64,000 nucleotides of DNA from Laccaria trichodermophora (lineage: Eukaryota; Basidiomycota; Agaricomycetes; Agaricales; Hydnangiaceae): positions 1,054,001-1,118,000 of the forward strand of contig JACTVC010000007.1 of assembly GCA_018417955.1 (NCBI GenBank). The letters run 5' to 3'. Numbering within the stretch: the first letter of the stretch is position 1; each line of letters opens with the position of its first letter. This document shows positions 60,098 through 64,000 of the stretch, piece by piece. The position numbers and the translations under genes are program-made. A model generated the notes under the pieces. It searched no databases and was not told the origin of the DNA. It saw only the letters and a program-made list of their open reading frames with translations.

Positions 60098-63073
60098 CAG
60101 TACTTTACAGTGCCCCACCCATTCCTGCAGGAATCCTCAGGAATGGGACCGGAATCCACAGGAATGGGGCCAGAATACCTGTACTTTTTGATGCCCTACA
60201 TGTTCCTGCAGGAATGGGTCCATTCCACTGGATTCCACTGGATTCCACCAGATTCCACAGGAATAGACTGGAATCCACAGGAATGGACTGGAATCCTCTG
60301 GAATGGGCCTGGATTCCACCAGATTCTGTGTGTATATAAACTGACTTTTGTAGTCTATCAGTGTTATTATCCCTTTTAGGGTATACACCTTCCTTTTTGG
60401 GTCAAATTTCCCACGATACAATAGTTGTAGCTCTTTCTCTTAGCTTTGTAAATGTGTTGAAATCATATTATTTGGTGTTGTTTTCATGGAGAAAAGTACA
60501 AAATACAAAAAAAAATGCGACACTTTTGAAAATCTTTTACCTCATATATCCACAATGGGAGTACTTCAGAACACAATTCAACCAGATTTGGGAAGCTACA
60601 GTGCAGGGCTACAACTTTTGTTTTTTGACCATTTTTGGTAATTGGTCATGTGACCATCATCCTGACATCCCATTGAATGAACCCTGACAAGCAGAATCCT
60701 CATTATCTTGAATTTCTTGACTTTTTGGTCATACAAGATCATATTTCCTTTCATAGATATATATAAATGACCCTGACATGGACCCTGAAGGCAGTGCCTC
60801 ATGTTGTATACACTGCATACACCAACTGTATTTTTTTGTGAGTGTTCTGCTATTCTTTTACTAGAAATACTTAAATTTCCTTTTTTGGATATGTACCCTG
60901 AACCTGACAACAGCTATTTGGAAATGTGCAGACCATGTAAACAGTACCCCAACATTGTCAACAATGGTTAACATCATGTCTCTGCTGTTTTTCTGTTTTT
61001 CTGGTTATATTTGCACTAATTACCATATTTGGAAATGTGCACAGACCATGTAAACATTACTCCAACATTGTCAATAACAGTTAACACCATGTGTATACCT
61101 TTTCCCCTTCTTTTCTGATCTTCTGGCTATATTTGCATTAATTACCATATTTGGAAATGTGCACAGACCATGTGAACACTACTTCACCATTGTCAAGAAC
61201 AGTCTACATCATGTTCATTCTTTTTTCTCTTTTTTTCCTGATTTTCTGGCTATATTTGCATTAATTACCATATTTGGAAATGTGCACAGACCATGTAAAC
61301 ACTACTCCAACATTGTCAACAAGAGTCTACATCATATTTATTCTTTTTTCCTGATTTTCTGGCTATAGTTGCATAAATTACCATATTTGGAAATGCGCAC
61401 AGACCATGTAAGCAATACCCCAACAACATCACCAATAGTGAGCACCATCCCTATATTTTTTCTGTCTTTTTTCCCTGATTTTCTGGTTATATTTGCATTA
61501 ATTACCATATTAGGAAATGCGCACAGACCATGTAAACAGTACCCCAACATCATTACCACCATCCCTATTTTTTTTCTGATTTTATTGTTAATTTTTATCT
61601 GAAAATATAGAACTTGCCATATTTGGCAATTTTTAGTGCTCATTCCGGTCACTGGATTCCAGTGCCATTCCGTTCCGGTGCATTCCGGGGACTATTCCGG
61701 TGAAAATCCCGGAATATCAATATTCCGTGGCTGGAGTGAAATTTTGGCTGGTAAATTCCACTGGAATGGCACCGGAATCCACCGGAATGACCGGAATCCG
61801 GCAGGAATATGTAGGGCATCACTAAGACCTCCCAGAATACAACAGATACAACACCTTTTCTTTGTGCTAGATACATTCACACTAATATACACTTCTTCAC
61901 ACTGACTTAAAAGGAAATCAACACTTTCTTATAAAATTTATATATTCAAACTCAAATATACATCTAATTTACTATTTTCTAAGTTAAATGAAGGGGCAGG
62001 AAGAGAGGGGGGGAGGGGGAGAGGAAGGAAGGAAGGAAGGGAGGGAGGATGGGGGGAGGATGGATGGATGGAAGGAGAGAAGGGGGGAGGAAGGAAGGGA
62101 GGAAGGAGGGAAGGGGGGAGGAAGGAAGGAAGGGGGGAGGAAGGGAGGGACAGAGAGTGGTATGGGGGTGTGATCAATGTGATCAGCATAGGAAAGGGGA
62201 AGGAAGGAAGGGAGGAGGGACAGGCAATGGTGTGGGGCAGGCCCTGGGGAGGGGATGGAGGGGGAGAGAGTGGTGGGGACTAATAAAGGAGAAGGGGGTA
62301 GTGCTGGGCCTCGTCGTCCATTGTCGTCGTCATCCTGGGTCATTGTGTGGTCATTGTCACACTGTTGTTGTCGCGTTGTCATTGTCGTGTGGTTGTCAAC
62401 GTGTTGTTGTTGTCATGTTGTTGTTGTTGTATTGTTGTCGTTTTGTGACATGGCGTTGCGGCGTGCATGGTCGTCGTGGGTGCTCGTGGATGGTGGTGGG
62501 TTCGTCGCATTGTCGTCGTTGTGACGTGGCGTTGCGGCGTTTGCGTGGTCGTCGTGGTGGGTGCTTGTGGATGGTGGTGGGTGCCATCTGGATTGTGGTG
62601 GGTGCTCATGGATTGTGGTGGTGTTGTTGTTGTTGTCCATTTGGCTGCCACGTCACTGGCGGTGGTCGTTGCTGTTTGTTGCTGGGTGGTCGTTGCTGTT
62701 GTGGAGTCATCGTCGTTGTCATGGGTTGGCGTGGCGTTGTTGGTTTATCGTGGCTGTCGTGGGGGTGGGGGAGAGGATGGTTGTTGGTGGTGGAAAGGAA
62801 TGGTGTTGCATTTGTTTGGTAATGTTGCCTTTGTTTGGTAACAAAAGTAAAACAAACAAACCAATGACTGGATTCTGTTGCATTCCGTTCCTGCCAATCC
62901 TGCGGAACATTCTGGTGTCAATTCTGGAATGCCATAATTCCACCGGAATGGTAAGGCACTGGAATTATGAAAATAGCAGGCCTCCCTGCCAAATTTCATT
63001 CCTCTGGAATCCACTGGAATCCGCAGGAATGACCGGATTCCTGCAGGAATTAGGGGGGCACTGATAAGACCTC
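60098..63073. mobile_element. KDZ-family non-autonomous element, interrupted by the 1.65-kb element
   Basis: The left end is CAGTACTTTACAGTGCCCC, beside the broken chromovirus ORF; the right end is GGGGGGCACTGATAAGACCTC at 63073. The internal order (GGAATCC array, AACAGATACAACACC, polypurine tract, GTT/GTC repeats, 190-bp end array) equals that of 1-1190 plus 7743-7932. The flanking octamers (CCAATGAG left, CCACCCAC right) do not match, so the two ends may come from different copies. Confidence 0.65.
60179..61832. mobile_element. 1.65-kb non-autonomous element with perfect 8-bp duplication CAGAATAC
   Basis: Starts CTGTACTTTTTGATGCCC and ends GGGCATCACTAAGACCTCC. CAGAATAC flanks at 60171-60178 and 61833-61840, and the empty site (single CAGAATAC) is visible at 35-42. 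It contains the GGAATCC array, the conserved 300-bp block (60360-60740) and about six tandem units of about 115 bp with CCATATTTGGAAATG. Confidence 0.92.
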
Positions 63074-63821
63074 CCACCCACTGTCGCCTTGCCATCACCA
63101 TCACCAATGGCCACCACCACACACACTTGTCACCCACAACCACCACACCAACGATGATGTGGCAATGCCATGTCACCTGAAAGTGCCACATCGCTGTCAG
63201 CAACGTGGCAAAAGATGAATGATGACTGTTGTTGTCATTCATTGTCATGCAAAGGTAAGTGCCCAACCCCCTCCATCCCAACCCACCTTGTTAACAACTA
63301 GTGCCGACAACAACGAGCACCCATGCCAATGAAGAGTGCCCATGCCAATGAAGAGTGCCCATGCCAATGAAGAGTGCCCATGCCAATGAAGAGTGCCCAT
63401 AACAATGATGAGTGCCCATGACAATGACAATGCAACACAACGAAGACGCGACAGAATGACAATGAGCATCCACATCGTCGAGTGCACCCAGCTCCATGAC
63501 CTGTGCACAGCAAAGAGTGCAATTGAAGCCATTTGCAGCCTTTCTTGCATTTAGGTGATGTTGTGGGTTTGTAGTTCCATGGTGCTGCTTTGTGTTCCTG
63601 TATATGTGCTGAGTGGCATGATGGTGGTGGATTGCTGGACATCGTAATGGGCTCCATGGCAATGGGAGAGGGATGTGGAAGAGAAAGGAACAGGCCACAC
63701 CAGACATGTGAAAATTTCATGCTGAGCTCACCCAAGGCCTACCTGCCAATTAAATAGAGCTACCTACCTCTGAAATCCACCTGAGCTTGGCAGGAATTAC
63801 AGGGGGACAATAAAGACCTTG
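63074..63821. mobile_element. Remnant ending in an AAAGACCTT terminus
   Basis: ACCACCACACC-rich DNA, a 19-bp tandem repeat and a terminus GGGGGACAATAAAGACCTT at 63820 with a CAGGAATTACAGG subterminal word. It lies directly before the KDZ exon of the second copy. No left partner was found. Confidence 0.55.
63321..63430. repeat. 19-bp tandem repeat CCATGCCAATGAAGAGTGC, about 5 units
   Basis: Four near-exact and one or two diverged units in direct order within a transposon remnant. No coding role evident. Confidence 0.9.
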
Positions 63822-64000
63822 CTCTTTTTGACTCTGCTACCTGGTGTTTCAGCTTTACCTGAAAGAGACTTTCCTGATATCACATTTAAAGTGTTCAATG
63901 ACTTTGTTAAAGACAATTTCAGCTCCAAAGTCACTCTTTCCACGGTTCTCTTGGTTCTTTTCTCATTGAGAGATAATCCTGAACTTCTAAGCTTACATGC
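63822..64000 (+). CDS. Second KDZ transposase (CxC5 type), N-terminal fragment running off the window
   Basis: The frame LPGVSALPERDFPDITFKV to FSLRDNPELLSLH aligns with PFPNIPFSTF to FTLFENPDLLNLH of the transposase at 5200-5330; about half the residues match by eye, with no gap over 44 positions. As in the first copy, no ATG precedes the conserved part, so the start must come from an upstream exon. The upstream partner is probably the gene A copy ending at 53964. The rest lies outside the window. Confidence 0.7.

Noticed and set aside
60098..63073. A clean insertion with target duplication
   Set aside because: Left octamer CCAATGAG and right octamer CCACCCAC do not match, so a simple insertion is not supported.
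1..64000. CRISPR array or prokaryotic operon
   Set aside because: Introns, RNase H/integrase chromovirus and KDZ, Plavaka and Harbinger elements show eukaryotic DNA. The tandem repeats lack unique spacers of fixed length.
1..64000. TET/JBP dioxygenase gene, often linked to KDZ elements in basidiomycetes
   Set aside because: No HxD...H dioxygenase-like motif seen in any plausible coding segment.

Overview
The window reads as a transposon graveyard from a mushroom-forming basidiomycete (Agaricomycetes). The evidence is the element types present: a KDZ transposase with CxC5/CxC6 cysteine clusters, a Plavaka-type transposase, chromodomain Ty3/gypsy retroelements and a two-gene PIF/Harbinger element, all with introns of about 47-62 bp. 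I see no clear host housekeeping gene. Species cannot be told from the sequence.

Layout. 1-7932: an outer transposon (left end outside the window) holding a complete KDZ transposon at 1191-7742, flanked by the 8-bp duplication TCTGTTCC. It carries an eight-exon gene of unknown function (gene A) and the KDZ transposase. 7933-18663: a decayed chromovirus on the minus strand (RT, RNase H, integrase, chromodomain, then a large extra 3' ORF). It is split by a 4.16-kb palindromic element (10251-14411) and by an 834-bp terminal-inverted-repeat (TIR) element (16015-16848). 18664-21226: transposon debris. 21227-25692: a complete PIF/Harbinger element (3-bp duplication AAT) with transposase and a Myb/SANT-like second gene. 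25693-30981: debris, a 348-bp MITE with a perfect 8-bp duplication, and a 1.68-kb repeat element. 31000-37750: an unidentified multi-exon gene and a Plavaka transposase gene, both minus strand. 37900-41287: a second large palindrome. 41288-46278: an unidentified multi-exon gene, truncated repeats and a broken DUF6589-like gene. 46550-47630: a third palindrome. 48247-51667: two nested non-coding elements, each with a perfect 8-bp duplication. 52061-64000: a second, decayed KDZ element. Its gene A copy (52061-53964) is separated from its KDZ exon (63822 onward) by about 9.9 kb of inserted chromovirus and other elements.

Main results. (i) Five elements of 0.35-6.6 kb share a pair of unlike ends, one starting CTGTACTT/CAGTACTT/GTGTACTT and the other GAGGTCTT/GAGGACTT. 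Each is flanked by a perfect 8-bp target duplication. One of them, 1191-7742, encodes the KDZ transposase, so it is the likely autonomous member. (ii) The stop codon of gene A overlaps a GTAAGT splice donor. Splicing to a strong acceptor 100 bp downstream joins gene A in frame to the KDZ transposase, whose own frame has no ATG before its conserved N-terminus. (iii) Many open frames are broken by TGA where a related copy or the family has CGA, as expected from deamination of methylated CpG.
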